From Tuwongella immobilis (GTDB taxonomy: Bacteria; Planctomycetota; Planctomycetia; Gemmatales; Gemmataceae), in the NCBI RefSeq assembly GCF_901538355.1, contig NZ_LR593887.1, positions 3,882,920 through 3,946,919 on the forward strand: a stretch of DNA of 64,000 nt. Reading direction: 5' to 3'. Shown one piece after another: positions 1 to 10,547 of this stretch. Numbering within the stretch: the stretch's first letter is position 1; each line of letters starts with the position of its first letter. The notes beneath the pieces are model-generated. The model saw nothing but the letters and a program-made list of their open reading frames with translations, was not told the origin of the DNA and made no database searches. The position numbers were made by a program, and so were the translations under genes.

Positions 1-2
1 TC

Positions 3-911
3 GAAATCGGCGGCACCAAGCTGCAACTGGGACTCGGTTCCGGAAATGGTCACCTTTCCGGTTTGTGGCGGGGACAAGTCGATGTCGCCAAAGGTGGCGA
101 GGGCATTCGACAGCAGATTCTCACCGCCGTCCCCGAACTCATCGCTCAAGCTCAGATTCAACGATCCGAAATTCGAGCCGTCGGCATCGGCTTCGGCGGT
201 CCGGTCGATGATGCCACCCAATCGGTGATCGAATCGCATCAAATCCATGGCTGGACGGGCTTTCCGCTTGCCCGCTGGTTAGGCGAATCGTTGGAATTAC
301 CTGCGGTCATGGGCAACGATGCCGACGTGGCCGGACTCGGCGAGGCCTGCTTCGGTGCGGGCCGTGGAAAGTCGCCGCTATTCTACGTGACCATCGGCTC
401 CGGCATCGGTGGTGGACTGATTCTGGATGGTACGATTCTTCGTGGGACCGGTCGCGGGGCTGCGGAAATCGGCCACTTGCGGATCTTCGACCCCACCTGC
501 GGCGAATATCGCACCTTGGAATCGCTCGCCAGCGGTTGGGGAATCGAATCCCGCGCACGACGCTTACCTGGTCAACCCGCCACCCGAACTGCTCTGGAAG
601 TCGGTCAAGCCGCCAACGCGGGCGAAGCGTGGGCCATCGAATTGATGCACACCACCTGCGATTATCTCGCTGAAGCCATTTGCCAATGCATTGCGTTGGT
701 CTGTCCCCGTCGGATCGTCATCGGCGGCGGGGTTTCGTTGATGGGCGAATCGGTGTTTTTCCAACCATTGCGAGAACGTGTTACCTCCCGCGTTTTCAAA
801 CCGTTTGCCGGGCTGACCGACATTGTCCCCGCCGAACTCGGTGAGACGGTCGTCGTCCATGGTGCGTTAGCCTTGGCGTCGCAATCCTACCCTCCTTTGT
901 CCGCGTCGTGA
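3..911 (+). CDS. ROK-family sugar kinase/regulator, 5' end cut by window edge
   Basis: The reading frame is open from base 3 with no start codon, so the gene begins before the window. The first visible residues, EIGGTKLQLG, are the phosphate-binding loop of ROK (glucokinase-like) proteins, with the leading Asp probably just outside. The catalytic segment GNDADVAGLGE and the glycine-rich GSGIGGG follow. There is no DNA-binding domain in the visible part, so a kinase is likelier than a NagC-type repressor. The usual Cys-rich zinc motif (CxCGxxGC) is reduced to one Cys in TCGEYRTLES, which is atypical. Substrate unknown. It is followed 12 bases later by the DUF445 gene, so the two may be co-transcribed. 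Confidence 0.85.
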   Translation, partial: EIGGTKLQLGLGSGNGHLSGLWRGQVDVAKGGEGIRQQILTAVPELIAQAQIQRSEIRAVGIGFGGPVDDATQSVIESHQIHGWTGFPLARWLGESLELPAVMGNDADVAGLGEACFGAGRGKSPLFYVTIGSGIGGGLILDGTILRGTGRGAAEIGHLRIFDPTCGEYRTLESLASGWGIESRARRLPGQPATRTALEVGQAANAGEAWAIELMHTTCDYLAEAICQCIALVCPRRIVIGGGVSLMGESVFFQPLRERVTSRVFKPFAGLTDIVPAELGETVVVHGALALASQSYPPLSAS

Positions 912-923
912 GAATCCATTGCG

Positions 924-2240
924 ATGAATGCCGAGAATTCCCCCACTCCGATCGATCAACCGGGAAAACTGCGTTCGTTGTGGCGACTCGCCCGCACGAG
1001 CCCGCATTCCGGCACCCGATTATTCGCACTCGCCGAACTCGTTTGCTTTCCCGTATCGCTGCTTACCATTGTCGCCCTGCTGACCACCGTCGGGTTGCGT
1101 TGGACCGAGTTTGCCCTGCCGAGCTGGTGGACGCGAATCGCCCTGCCACTGCTCTGCACCGGCGCGGTCGGATATTTGACCAACTATGTCGCCGTCCGAA
1201 TGCTGTTTGAACCGTATTCCCGCAGCGATTCGCACTGGCTGACCTGGCTGACCTTGGGACTTTGGCGACAAGGGCTTGTCCCCGCCCGCAAGGAACAACT
1301 CGCGGAATCCGTCGGTCTCGAAGTCGCGCAGCGGCTGTTGACACCGAAAGCAATCACCGAAGAAATCACCAAATTGGTCAACGAAACGCTCGATGATCCC
1401 AGTTTTCGAGCGAATCTGCGCCGCATCGCCGGTCCCGTTCTGCGCGAGCAGTTGCCGGGAATCATCCACCGGCTCGGTCCCGATCTGCAAACCATGGCCA
1501 CCAAAGGGCTTGCGAAAGCCATGACACGAGAACAGGTGAAAGCCTTTCTCACGGATGTCGTCGAGCCGTGGCTGCAAGAAGAGTCGAACCGCGATCGCGT
1601 GCTGACCGCAATTGTCGACAATCTTCGCAAACAATCACCGCGACTGGTCGGGTTCATGCGGCAAGCCGCCCAGAAATACGTGGCCGGCGACGTGATGAAA
1701 TCGATGATGTTGAACATGGCCGAATCGAGCGGCATGCTCGACTGGGACAGCATTAGTCGGTCGATTGGCGAACAGTTGGGCACCCGAGAAAGCCGCGCTG
1801 AATTCGCCGGCATGCTTGATGGAATCGTCGCCAGTCTGTCTCGCAGTCTGGACGAAGCCGGTGCCGAGGCGACGCTGGAACAACTGCGGACTCGCGCCGG
1901 TGGCTATCTGGGTCAAATGCTGGAAGGCTTTCTCGCTGCGGAACTTCCGGATCAAATCGGCCCCTTGCTGGAAAGCGATGGCTTTTGGAACTGGCTGCAC
2001 GAACGCGGGATTCCCGCCCTCAAGCCCGCGATTATGGGATGGTTGGAAGAACATGGCGTCGAAGTCATCGGCAAACGCTTCGATGTCGCCGGTCGAGTCC
2101 GCACAGCGATCACCGCGATGGATGTTCGCACCGTGCATCAAATGGTCGATTCCGTTGCCACCGAACAACTTGGGGCGATTCAGGTGCTGGGTTTCGTTCT
2201 CGGGCTGATGACCGGCATCCCCTTGTTATTGCTTCTGTGA
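924..2240 (+). CDS. DUF445 family membrane protein
   Basis: A 438-residue protein. Two hydrophobic segments at about residues 35-85 end in GYLTNYVAVRMLFEP, the signature of DUF445 (YheB/YjiN-like) proteins. A long, charged, probably helical middle follows, and a last hydrophobic helix (about 420-438) ends at the stop. This gives a body anchored at both ends. The molecular function of the family is not settled; I infer a membrane-associated structural role only. The ATG at 924 is the first in frame after the ROK stop and lies 12 bases from it. The trpF start lies 12 bases beyond the stop, so the three genes may be one transcript. Confidence 0.85.
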   Translation: MNAENSPTPIDQPGKLRSLWRLARTSPHSGTRLFALAELVCFPVSLLTIVALLTTVGLRWTEFALPSWWTRIALPLLCTGAVGYLTNYVAVRMLFEPYSRSDSHWLTWLTLGLWRQGLVPARKEQLAESVGLEVAQRLLTPKAITEEITKLVNETLDDPSFRANLRRIAGPVLREQLPGIIHRLGPDLQTMATKGLAKAMTREQVKAFLTDVVEPWLQEESNRDRVLTAIVDNLRKQSPRLVGFMRQAAQKYVAGDVMKSMMLNMAESSGMLDWDSISRSIGEQLGTRESRAEFAGMLDGIVASLSRSLDEAGAEATLEQLRTRAGGYLGQMLEGFLAAELPDQIGPLLESDGFWNWLHERGIPALKPAIMGWLEEHGVEVIGKRFDVAGRVRTAITAMDVRTVHQMVDSVATEQLGAIQVLGFVLGLMTGIPLLLLL

Positions 2241-2252
2241 GGCGGTCGAATC

Positions 2253-2915
2253 ATGGTGCGAGTGAAAATTTGCGGCGTGACCACAATCGCCGATCTGGAG
2301 ATGTTGGCGGATGAAGGGTGCGATGCGGTGGGCATCAATTTCTATCCGAAATCGCCTCGCTACATCGCCCCACGAGATGCATTAACGCTCGTTCAGGCAT
2401 GTTCGCCAATGATGAGCTTGATCGGATTATTCGTCGCTCAGCCGTTGCGACAAGTATTTGCAACCGCCTACCAACTCGGCATCCGCGGCGTGCAATGCTA
2501 TGGCGAACCCGCCGATTGGGAACCGCCCGCGCCGTTCGCACTCCTTCCCGCGTTTCGAGTCAAAACGCGCGAGGATTTACTGGCGATTGATGCCGCCGTG
2601 GAGAACGCAACATCCCGTGGCATCACGCTTTCCGGCGTGCTAGTCGATTCGATGGTGGATGGACAACTCGGTGGCACCGGGCATGTAGCACCGTGGGAGT
2701 TGCTCGCAGAATGGAAGCCGAAGGTGCCGTTGGTGTTGGCCGGCGGACTGAAACCCGAGAACATCGCCGAGGCCATCCGCATCGTTCGGCCTGCTGCTGT
2801 CGATGTCGCCAGCGGTGTCGAATCGGCTCCTGGAAAAAAAGAGCGTCAGAAGGTCCGCGACTTGATTCAGGCAGTCCGCCAGGTCAGCGCAACCGGAATG
2901 GATTCCGTGGGTTGA
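2253..2915 (+). CDS. trpF: Phosphoribosylanthranilate isomerase
   Basis: Third step of tryptophan synthesis from anthranilate: an Amadori rearrangement of phosphoribosylanthranilate to CdRP. The protein opens with VKICGVTT, whose Cys is the general base in TrpF, and continues with GCDAVGINFYPKSPRYI. The phosphate-binding end is seen in LAGGLKPENI and VDVASGVESAPGKKE. At 220 residues it has the usual length of a single-domain (beta/alpha)8 TrpF. A GAGG lies about 10 bases before the ATG. No other trp genes are in the window, so the pathway is scattered. Confidence 0.95.
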   Translation: MVRVKICGVTTIADLEMLADEGCDAVGINFYPKSPRYIAPRDALTLVQACSPMMSLIGLFVAQPLRQVFATAYQLGIRGVQCYGEPADWEPPAPFALLPAFRVKTREDLLAIDAAVENATSRGITLSGVLVDSMVDGQLGGTGHVAPWELLAEWKPKVPLVLAGGLKPENIAEAIRIVRPAAVDVASGVESAPGKKERQKVRDLIQAVRQVSATGMDSVG

Positions 2916-3006
2916 ACCGTGATTTCGTCAATCCGGACGAAAAAAACCGGCGGGGATGGTTTTTGCGTGCGGAATCGTTACAACATCGGTGAGCTTTTCG
3001 GTCTGA

Positions 3007-4419
<1,413 letters not shown>

Positions 4420-4452
4420 TCGCCGGTTTTCAGGTGGATGATTCGATTTTCG

Positions 4453-4488
4453 CAGACACCGCACGTCGGAAACGGCTTGCGGTGTCTG
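4453..4488 (+). terminator. Terminator-like hairpin after ahcY
   Basis: A perfect 11-bp inverted repeat (cagacaccgca at 4453-4463 and tgcggtgtctg at 4478-4488) with a 14-base loop sits between ahcY and ribE. The U-run after it is short (tgttgc), so it may terminate weakly. It ends about 20 bases before the riboflavin synthase start and could also mask its ribosome-binding site. Confidence 0.6.
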
Positions 4489-4507
4489 TTGCATGATGCG
4501 AGGTCGC

Positions 4508-5116
4508 ATGTTCACCGGATTAATTGAGTGTATGGGAACCGTCCAAACCATCGCACCCGATGGATTTGGCGGGGCCGAAATGACCATTCAGGAGTCAACA
4601 CTCGCGCCACAACTGCAATTGGGCGAGAGTGTTGCGGTGAATGGGGTTTGTCTCACCGTAGTCGGAATGGATGCCTCGACGTTTCGATTCCAACTCGGAC
4701 CCGAAACGCTGCTGAAATCGAACCTCGGCACCCTGCAACCTGGCCACCGCGTGAATCTCGAACGATCGTTACGCATGGGTGATCGCATCGGCGGCCACTT
4801 CGTTCAAGGCCATGTGGATGCGATGGGGACGATTCTCGAGAATGTGCAACAGGGCGAGTGGCGCATGTTTCGCTTCGATTGCTCCGCTGCGCTCACTCCG
4901 TTGATGGTTCCCAAAGGATCAATCGCAGTCGATGGGATCAGCCTCACGCTCGTGGATGTCGCCCCATCGTCGTTTACGGTCATGTTGATTCCGCATACGC
5001 TGAGCATGACCACGCTGGGATTGAAGTCCGTTGGTGAGACCGTGAATTTAGAGACCGACATGCTGGCGCGGCATGTCGCCAAGTTGGTCGCCGCACCGCG
5101 CCTGGCAGTAGACTAA
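4508..5116 (+). CDS. ribE: Riboflavin synthase, alpha subunit
   Basis: Dismutates two 6,7-dimethyl-8-ribityllumazine molecules into riboflavin and the pyrimidine precursor. The family start MFTGLIE is at 4508. An in-frame ATG at 4493 would add MMRGR, but a GAGG at the right distance and family alignment favour 4508. Two lumazine-binding barrels in tandem are visible: VNGVCLTV with GHFVQGHVDAMG in the first, and VDGISLTLVDV followed by IPHTL in the second. The length of 202 residues is normal. No other rib genes are nearby and no FMN riboswitch is evident. rsmA starts 21 bases after the stop. Confidence 0.95.
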   Translation: MFTGLIECMGTVQTIAPDGFGGAEMTIQESTLAPQLQLGESVAVNGVCLTVVGMDASTFRFQLGPETLLKSNLGTLQPGHRVNLERSLRMGDRIGGHFVQGHVDAMGTILENVQQGEWRMFRFDCSAALTPLMVPKGSIAVDGISLTLVDVAPSSFTVMLIPHTLSMTTLGLKSVGETVNLETDMLARHVAKLVAAPRLAVD

Positions 5117-5137
5117 GTCCTTCTGAGATCGCTGGTT

Positions 5138-6061
5138 ATGACGCACCCGCTGGATTCTTCTTCGCCCCGACAAACCAAGTCGTTTCTGCAAAATCTCTTG
5201 GCCGAGCATCGCCTCGAAGCCAAGGCCAAGATGGGGCAGAACTTCTTGATTGATTTGAATTTGCTCGACTTGATCATTCGCACGGCCGACTTAGGGCCAG
5301 ATGATCTGGTGTTGGAGGTCGGTACTGGCACGGGCAGCCTCACGGCCCGACTCGCCGAGCAAGCAGGGGCGGTTATCAGCGTCGAACTGGATTCCGCGTT
5401 CCATCACGTCGCCAAGCAGATTCTCGGACCACGTCCCAATCTGACGTTGTTGCATGCAGACATTCTCAAAAGCAAGAATGAGATGCAACCGATCGTGATG
5501 GAGACAATCGCGAAGGTGCGGCAGGAACGCGGGTTAAAGAATTTTAAACTCGTCGCCAACCTGCCGTATGTCGTGGCGACGCCGGTCATCTGCAACCTGC
5601 TCATCAACCTGGACGACATCGAGCGCATGGTCGTCATGGTGCAGTGGGAGATCGGCGAAAAGCTGACCGCCCCGATGGGCACCAGCCATTACAGCTCGCT
5701 GGGCGTTTTGGTGCAAAGCGTGGCAGATATTGAGATTATCCGACGATTAGCACCAAGCACCTTCTGGCCCGCGCCGAAGGTCGATTCGGCGATTGTGCTG
5801 ATCAAACCGTCGCCAGAAAAACGGGCATTGGTGGGCGATGTGCGAAACTTCCGCATTTTCCTGCGGGATCTTTACGTCCATCGCCGCAAGAACTTACGAT
5901 CGGCACTCGTGGGCTGGCCGATCGCCGAACTCCGCCGAAGCAAGGCCGAAGTGGACGCCCTGCTGGAATCGATCGACCTGCCCCCCGATGTTCGAGCCGA
6001 AGACTTGTCCGTCGAGGAGCATCTGGATCTGTGCCGAGTATTCAGCCCGACGAAATCATGA
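5138..6061 (+). CDS. rsmA: 16S rRNA dimethyladenosine transferase
   Basis: Dimethylates the two adjacent adenines in the 3'-terminal helix of 16S rRNA during late 30S assembly, using SAM. Motifs in order: KMGQNFLID near residue 30; the SAM-binding motif I LEVGTGTGSLT; SVELD; and the catalytic NLPYVV. A C-terminal small domain follows. At 307 residues it is slightly longer than typical (about 270). The end overlaps the convergent iscX by 6 bases. The start lies 21 bases after ribE, suggesting co-transcription. Confidence 0.94.
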   Translation: MTHPLDSSSPRQTKSFLQNLLAEHRLEAKAKMGQNFLIDLNLLDLIIRTADLGPDDLVLEVGTGTGSLTARLAEQAGAVISVELDSAFHHVAKQILGPRPNLTLLHADILKSKNEMQPIVMETIAKVRQERGLKNFKLVANLPYVVATPVICNLLINLDDIERMVVMVQWEIGEKLTAPMGTSHYSSLGVLVQSVADIEIIRRLAPSTFWPAPKVDSAIVLIKPSPEKRALVGDVRNFRIFLRDLYVHRRKNLRSALVGWPIAELRRSKAEVDALLESIDLPPDVRAEDLSVEEHLDLCRVFSPTKS

Positions 6062-6271
6062 TCCAAATTCGTCGAGCCACTCTTCGTACCATGCCATCTG
6101 GATGGCTTCGAGAATCTTTTCGTTGGATTCTTCCGGCTTCCCCTCGAAGTCTTCCAGATCAAGCACCCACTTGTGCAAGTCGGTAAACCGCACGGACAGC
6201 GGATTCAAGGTATCGTATTTCTCGAACAACATGGCCGCAATTTCGTGGGTGCTGCGCCAATTGAGTGGCAT
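6056..6271 (-). CDS. iscX: Fe-S assembly protein IscX
   Basis: A 71-residue acidic protein matching the IscX (YfhJ) family over its whole length: an N-terminal WRSTHEIA, the conserved VRFTDLHKWV, DLEDF, and SNEKILEAIQMAWYEEW. In known systems IscX binds the cysteine desulfurase IscS and iron and modulates Fe-S cluster assembly. A strong Shine-Dalgarno (aaggagg) precedes the ATG at 6271. It lies 13 bases downstream of hscA on the same strand, as in isc operons, but no iscS, iscU, hscB or fdx gene is in view. Its last bases overlap rsmA tail to tail. Confidence 0.9.
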   Translation of the reverse strand: MPLNWRSTHEIAAMLFEKYDTLNPLSVRFTDLHKWVLDLEDFEGKPEESNEKILEAIQMAWYEEWLDEFGS

Positions 6272-6284
6272 GGATCATGCCTCC

Positions 6285-8129
6285 TTATTTTCGAACGACC
6301 GTCTCGTCGATAGTCGCTTCATCTCGTCCCGACAGCGTCGCCTTCACCACCGCATTCATCAACAGAGACGCGAGCGGCAAGGTCGCTTGTCCAAAAGTAT
6401 GAATGGCCCGCTGAACGTCGTCGAGCTTGTCGGCGGCCATGGCTTGACGCAGTGCCGTTTCGGCGGTCGAAATCGCTGCCCGTTGCTCGTCGGTCAACTG
6501 GTCCCCGGCTTGAGCCAGCGCTTTGACGGTGTGCCGTAAGTCGTTCTCGGCCTTATTCTTCAGTTCAATCAGACGGCGCGTGGTAAAATCCTCTTGCGCG
6601 TGTTGAACGCTCTCCAGAACGAGGCGTTCCACTTCCGCTTCACTCAGACCGTGCCCGGCTTGGACGGAAACCATTGCTTGCTGCCCGGATCGCAATTCCC
6701 GAGCAGAGACGGTCAACTGACCGTTGGCATCGACCAAAAACGTGACATCCACCTGGGCCATTTGCGCGGGCATCGGCGGAATGCCCGACAGTTTGAACGT
6801 GCCCAACAGCCGGCAATCCTTGACCAATTCCCGTTCGCCTTGGTAGATCCGCAAAATCACGGCTGTCTGATTATCCGCAAACGTCGTATAGCGCGTTGTC
6901 GCGCGAGCGGGGACGGTCGTGTTGCGGTGGATCACCTTATCGACCACGCCGCCCATCGTTTCAATTCCCAGCGACAACGGAACAACGTCCAGCAGGAGCA
7001 TGGTCCGCTTTCCGCCGGTCAGAATGTCGGCTTGCACAGCGGCACCAATTGCCACCACTTCATCGGGATTGAGTTCGGTGTGCGGCTTGCGGCCAAAATA
7101 GTCTTCGACACGCTGACGAACATACGGCACCCGCGTCGAACCACCGACCAGCACCACTTCGTCAATGTCACCCACTTTGAGGCCCGCATCTCGCAGCGCG
7201 GAACGGCATTTTTCCAGCGACCGATCGACTAGCGTGCGGATGCCTTCTTCGAATTCGCTTCGCGTCACCGTCCGTTTGAAGTGGATTCCTCGGTCGGGAT
7301 ATTCCAGAACGAACTCGGCGGCATCCTCGGTTGACAGTGCGATTTTCACCCGTTCTGCCTGTTCGCGGAGTGCTTGCAGCAATTGGGCATCGCGTTGGCT
7401 CAGATCCAATCCCAATTCTTGGGCGACTCGTTGCATCAGAGTCCGATCAAAATCATCACCGCCGAGATACGTATCTCCATTGGTGGCAAGGACTTTGAAC
7501 ACACCATCGCTCAATGCCAAAATCGAGCAATCGAAGGTACCGCCGCCGAGATCGTAGACAGCGATCTTGCCGGTCTTGCGTTGATCCAACCCGTATGCGA
7601 GTGCGGCGGCCGTTGGTTCATTGACGATCCGCAGCACATCCAGCCCGGCGATCCGCCCGGCATCCCGCGTCGCTTGCCGTTGCGAATCATCGAAATACGC
7701 AGGAACCGTAATCACGGCTTTCGTCGGATTTCCGGCCCGACGGCGAACTTCCTTGAGAATTAGCGCCGAGAGTTCCTCGGGGGTATATTCGCGCTCCCCG
7801 ATGCGAACCTGAAGCACTTTCCGTCCCGCTTCCGCATCGCGTTCAACGATCTGATGCGGGATCATGGGTAATTCTTTTTGCAGATCCGCGAGCGTGCGGC
7901 CCATGAGCCGTTTGATGCTGAAAATGGTGTGTTCGGGATCGCTGAGTGCGCGATCACGTGCGGCGGTCCCCACGAGCACGCTGCCATCGTCGTGAAAGCT
8001 GATGACGCTGGGGACCAGCGCAACGCCGTCGGAGTCTCGCAACACCTGGGCTTTGCCATCGCGGATGGTGGCCGCCAAGCTAAAGGTGGTGCCTAAATCA
8101 ATTCCAACGACGGTGGGTGCATCGGCCAT
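6285..8129 (-). CDS. hscA: Hsp70-type chaperone HscA
   Basis: A DnaK-family ATPase of 614 residues. The nucleotide-binding domain shows GIDLGTTFS near the N-terminus, [16 protein letters not shown], the phosphate 2 loop DLGGGTFD and LVGGSTRVP. The linker [10 protein letters not shown] leads into the substrate-binding domain. I assign HscA rather than DnaK because iscX follows at 13 bases and because the C-terminus lacks the acidic EEVD-like tail. The ATG at 8129 ([11 protein letters not shown]) is chosen over an upstream ATG at 8165 because it places the ATPase domain at the N-terminus as usual. HscA transfers Fe-S clusters from the scaffold IscU in known systems; its partners must be elsewhere. 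Confidence 0.85.
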   Translation of the reverse strand: MADAPTVVGIDLGTTFSLAATIRDGKAQVLRDSDGVALVPSVISFHDDGSVLVGTAARDRALSDPEHTIFSIKRLMGRTLADLQKELPMIPHQIVERDAEAGRKVLQVRIGEREYTPEELSALILKEVRRRAGNPTKAVITVPAYFDDSQRQATRDAGRIAGLDVLRIVNEPTAAALAYGLDQRKTGKIAVYDLGGGTFDCSILALSDGVFKVLATNGDTYLGGDDFDRTLMQRVAQELGLDLSQRDAQLLQALREQAERVKIALSTEDAAEFVLEYPDRGIHFKRTVTRSEFEEGIRTLVDRSLEKCRSALRDAGLKVGDIDEVVLVGGSTRVPYVRQRVEDYFGRKPHTELNPDEVVAIGAAVQADILTGGKRTMLLLDVVPLSLGIETMGGVVDKVIHRNTTVPARATTRYTTFADNQTAVILRIYQGERELVKDCRLLGTFKLSGIPPMPAQMAQVDVTFLVDANGQLTVSARELRSGQQAMVSVQAGHGLSEAEVERLVLESVQHAQEDFTTRRLIELKNKAENDLRHTVKALAQAGDQLTDEQRAAISTAETALRQAMAADKLDDVQRAIHTFGQATLPLASLLMNAVVKATLSGRDEATIDETVVRK

Positions 8130-8508
8130 GGGGACAAAGCCTTCCGAATTCTCCCGGGGGAGCATCTGCGTTTGAGCGCGAATTCCACACGGGAGCATTC
8201 CATCCCGCGTTGCTCACCCGTACCAACAACGATGAGGCATCTTCGTTTATGGTAGACCGCCGTTGGACAACTGGCAAGGATTGGCGACCTCTGCCGAGAA
8301 TTCGAGTCCCGAAATTCCGGGAGAATCTCGGCACGCGGATCGGTCTTGGGAATCAGAGATTCTCGACGAAATTCGTGAATTCACGACGATCAATTCACGA
8401 TTCGCTTGATTTTAACGATTCATTCCAAGTTATTTTTCGTGAGACGCCCCAAAATCACATCTCATCGAGTTTCGTTCCTGTGATTTCTCACCGAATAACG
8501 CTTCATGA
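8130..8508. other. Intergenic region upstream of hscA, with hairpin and palindrome
   Basis: No convincing gene. It holds an imperfect hairpin at 8292-8333: tgccgaga pairs with tctcggca, with an inner tcccg/cggga stem. At 8374-8385 there is a perfect 12-bp palindrome, cgtgaattcacg, whose half aattcacga recurs at 8392-8400. Together these could be an operator for hscA-iscX, which starts at 8129, or the terminator of the aroDE-like gene ending at 8509. Neither is proven. Confidence 0.4.
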
Positions 8509-10023
8509 TCACACATTTTCTTCGGTATCGTCTTCGACCCAATTGGATAGCCATTCCCGGAGAAACTCCGATGCGATGGTTTCGCCAACGATTTGCTCCA
8601 CCATGCAACGGGCGTATTCCACCAGCATCGTTTTCGGGTCGACAATCGCACACCCGCGTTGAGTGGCTTCGCGGAGTAGCGGCGTGAGACGGGGCATCTG
8701 CGAGACATCGAAAATGGTCATGCCCGGCCGCAAATAGCCGGGATGAATCCCACCACGGGAATGCGATTGCGATTGCGGCGTCTCATCTTCCTCTTCAGTT
8801 TGCGGATCGCCGGGATAAATCAGCACATCATGCGAGGTGGTATACAGTGCATCGAACAGAATCTGTCGGCCACCGAATAATTGGGAGAGTCGGGCCGAGG
8901 CTTCGCGTTGTTTGCAGGCAAAAATGAGGGATGCGCCACGTGCCTTCAGACTGGGGGCGATCATGCGCACGGTGGGGGTATCGCCCACGAGCATCGCCAT
9001 CCGTCCGCGCAGGGGCGATTCGCCATTTTCGCGGGGTGGCATACTCGCTTCGATTGCCCGGACCGCTGCTTCGCCGAAATGATTCTGCGCGACCCAGCCA
9101 TCGGCGGTCGGTGCGAGAAAATCTGCCGCTTGCACCGGGACACGCGAGGAATCATCATACGCAGCGATTGCGTGGGTTCCTTCCCGATTCGATTCATCCA
9201 GCACGACCGCTTGCAGCTTGACGGCCTCGATGATTTTGCGGAAGGTTTTCGGATTTCCCACTTGGAGCGGCAGGCATCGTTGCGGCTTTTGCAGCTCGAC
9301 AAACGCCGCATTCAACAGCCCGGTGAGTAGAAAATCTCGTTCGGCCAGCCCGGTGACGCCGACAAACCGCGTCCCCTTCCCGATTTCGCGATAGCGATAG
9401 ATTTGCTCCAGATCGCGGATGGTCGGCTGACCGGGATAGGCTTCCATGCCGCGTTCGAGTGCGGCCACAGTCCAGGGTGCCCCCAATCGTCGGCCCAAGA
9501 CGGCGAGCATCACTCCGGGGCGACCCAGACCAAACACGACGGTGGGCACGGTGGCCTTGGGAATGAGTTGCACCAACGGCCAGGCTTCTTCCGGGGTGCG
9601 GGCGCGGGTGACGATCTTCACCACGTCGGGCTTTTGTTGCAGCATTCCCTCGTAGATTTCGGCCAAATCGGCGGGTGTTTCCTTCAGGTTGGTATAGGCG
9701 ATGACGCGTTTGCAGCCGGGATACGGGCGGATTTGATCGGCGACATCGGCTTCCATTTCGACAAAATCGGCACCGGAAATAATCGCCTGTCGAAGCAGCA
9801 TCAGCCGTTCTTCTTCGGTACCGTCCCAGTTTCCGCCATCTTCCGGACGACGGCAACTGCACAGAATCGGCTTGCGTTTGTTGGCGAAGAGTTCGCCGAT
9901 ATTGGGGTCTTTCTCGAAGCAATCGAGACGAACCTCGACCATATCCGCGCCGAGCATGACGGCGTTAAGGATGTCGACCAACACCAATCGACGGGATTCT
10001 TGGGCGATCGAAATACAGATCAT
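8509..10023 (-). CDS. AroD-AroE-like fusion with substituted catalytic residues
   Basis: A 504-residue fusion. Residues 1-225 resemble type I 3-dehydroquinate dehydratase: VEVRLDCF, CRRPEDGG, VEMEAD, the Schiff-base Lys in VVKIVTRA, and YPGQPTIRDL. Residues 230-500 resemble shikimate dehydrogenase. By eye alignment the dehydratase His, in the usual NHDF/YHDF segment, is Thr here (IAYTNLKETP), and the Arg of the SRL segment is Ala. In the second half the shikimate-binding SxSP, NVTxPxK and NTDG motifs read AERDF, VVLDESN and QNHFG, and the nucleotide loop reads GDTPTVR. The fold is therefore recognisable but the chemistry is doubtful. The ATG at 10023 begins MICISIAQE, a normal AroD start. Confidence 0.75.
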   Translation of the reverse strand: MICISIAQESRRLVLVDILNAVMLGADMVEVRLDCFEKDPNIGELFANKRKPILCSCRRPEDGGNWDGTEEERLMLLRQAIISGADFVEMEADVADQIRPYPGCKRVIAYTNLKETPADLAEIYEGMLQQKPDVVKIVTRARTPEEAWPLVQLIPKATVPTVVFGLGRPGVMLAVLGRRLGAPWTVAALERGMEAYPGQPTIRDLEQIYRYREIGKGTRFVGVTGLAERDFLLTGLLNAAFVELQKPQRCLPLQVGNPKTFRKIIEAVKLQAVVLDESNREGTHAIAAYDDSSRVPVQAADFLAPTADGWVAQNHFGEAAVRAIEASMPPRENGESPLRGRMAMLVGDTPTVRMIAPSLKARGASLIFACKQREASARLSQLFGGRQILFDALYTTSHDVLIYPGDPQTEEEDETPQSQSHSRGGIHPGYLRPGMTIFDVSQMPRLTPLLREATQRGCAIVDPKTMLVEYARCMVEQIVGETIASEFLREWLSNWVEDDTEENV

Positions 10024-10151
10024 GCGATCGATTCCGCAGGGGGCAACAACGGGCGTTCAGATCGACCGCCGATTGTGACATCGCCTGGGGATGCTGACAA
10101 GCAACCGAGCAAAATTTTTCCCAAATCGGTTCCCGGATCGCGATCGTGTCA

Positions 10152-10547
10152 TCAGCCGGACGATTGCGAGCCTTCGCCAGATTCGGCGAGCGGATATTCT
10201 TCGAGCAGCGATTTGAGTTGTCCCACGGGAATCGGTTTGCTGATGCAGCGATCAAATCCCTGCATTTCGGCATCTTCGCCGGATTCGAGATATCCCCCAG
10301 ACATGCCAATGAGCACGGGCCGCACGGTGGGATATCGCTTGCGAATCTCGCCAGCCAATGTTGAGCCATCGGTATCCGGCAAGCCCTGGTCGATCATGAC
10401 GATGGTAGGCTGGAAATCGCCGATTTTCTGCTCGGCTTCGCTGCCGGTGGTGACCCAACAGACCGCGGCACCCTGGCGTTCGAGCACCACTTTCAGGAGT
10501 TGACCGACTCCGGTGTGGTCTTCCACTACTAAGACGCGGTGCGGCAT
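10152..10547 (-). CDS. Single-domain response regulator (CheY-like receiver)
   Basis: A 131-residue receiver with nothing attached. The acidic pair is in VVEDHTG, the phospho-accepting Asp in IVMIDQGLPDTDG, the switch Ser in IGMSGGY, and the Lys in CISKPIP. The ATG at 10547 is preferred over upstream in-frame codons because MPHRVLVVED is the usual receiver start. No histidine kinase or output gene is beside it, so partner and output are unknown. It is divergent from the next gene on the plus strand. Confidence 0.85.
   Translation of the reverse strand: MPHRVLVVEDHTGVGQLLKVVLERQGAAVCWVTTGSEAEQKIGDFQPTIVMIDQGLPDTDGSTLAGEIRKRYPTVRPVLIGMSGGYLESGEDAEMQGFDRCISKPIPVGQLKSLLEEYPLAESGEGSQSSG

Noticed and set aside
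4420-4507. FMN riboswitch before ribE
   Set aside because: The 88-base gap contains only the ahcY hairpin and is too short for the FMN aptamer.
8117-8662. A 181-codon plus-strand frame across the hscA upstream region
   Set aside because: No start signal, low-complexity translation, and overlap with hscA and aroDE-like coding sequence.
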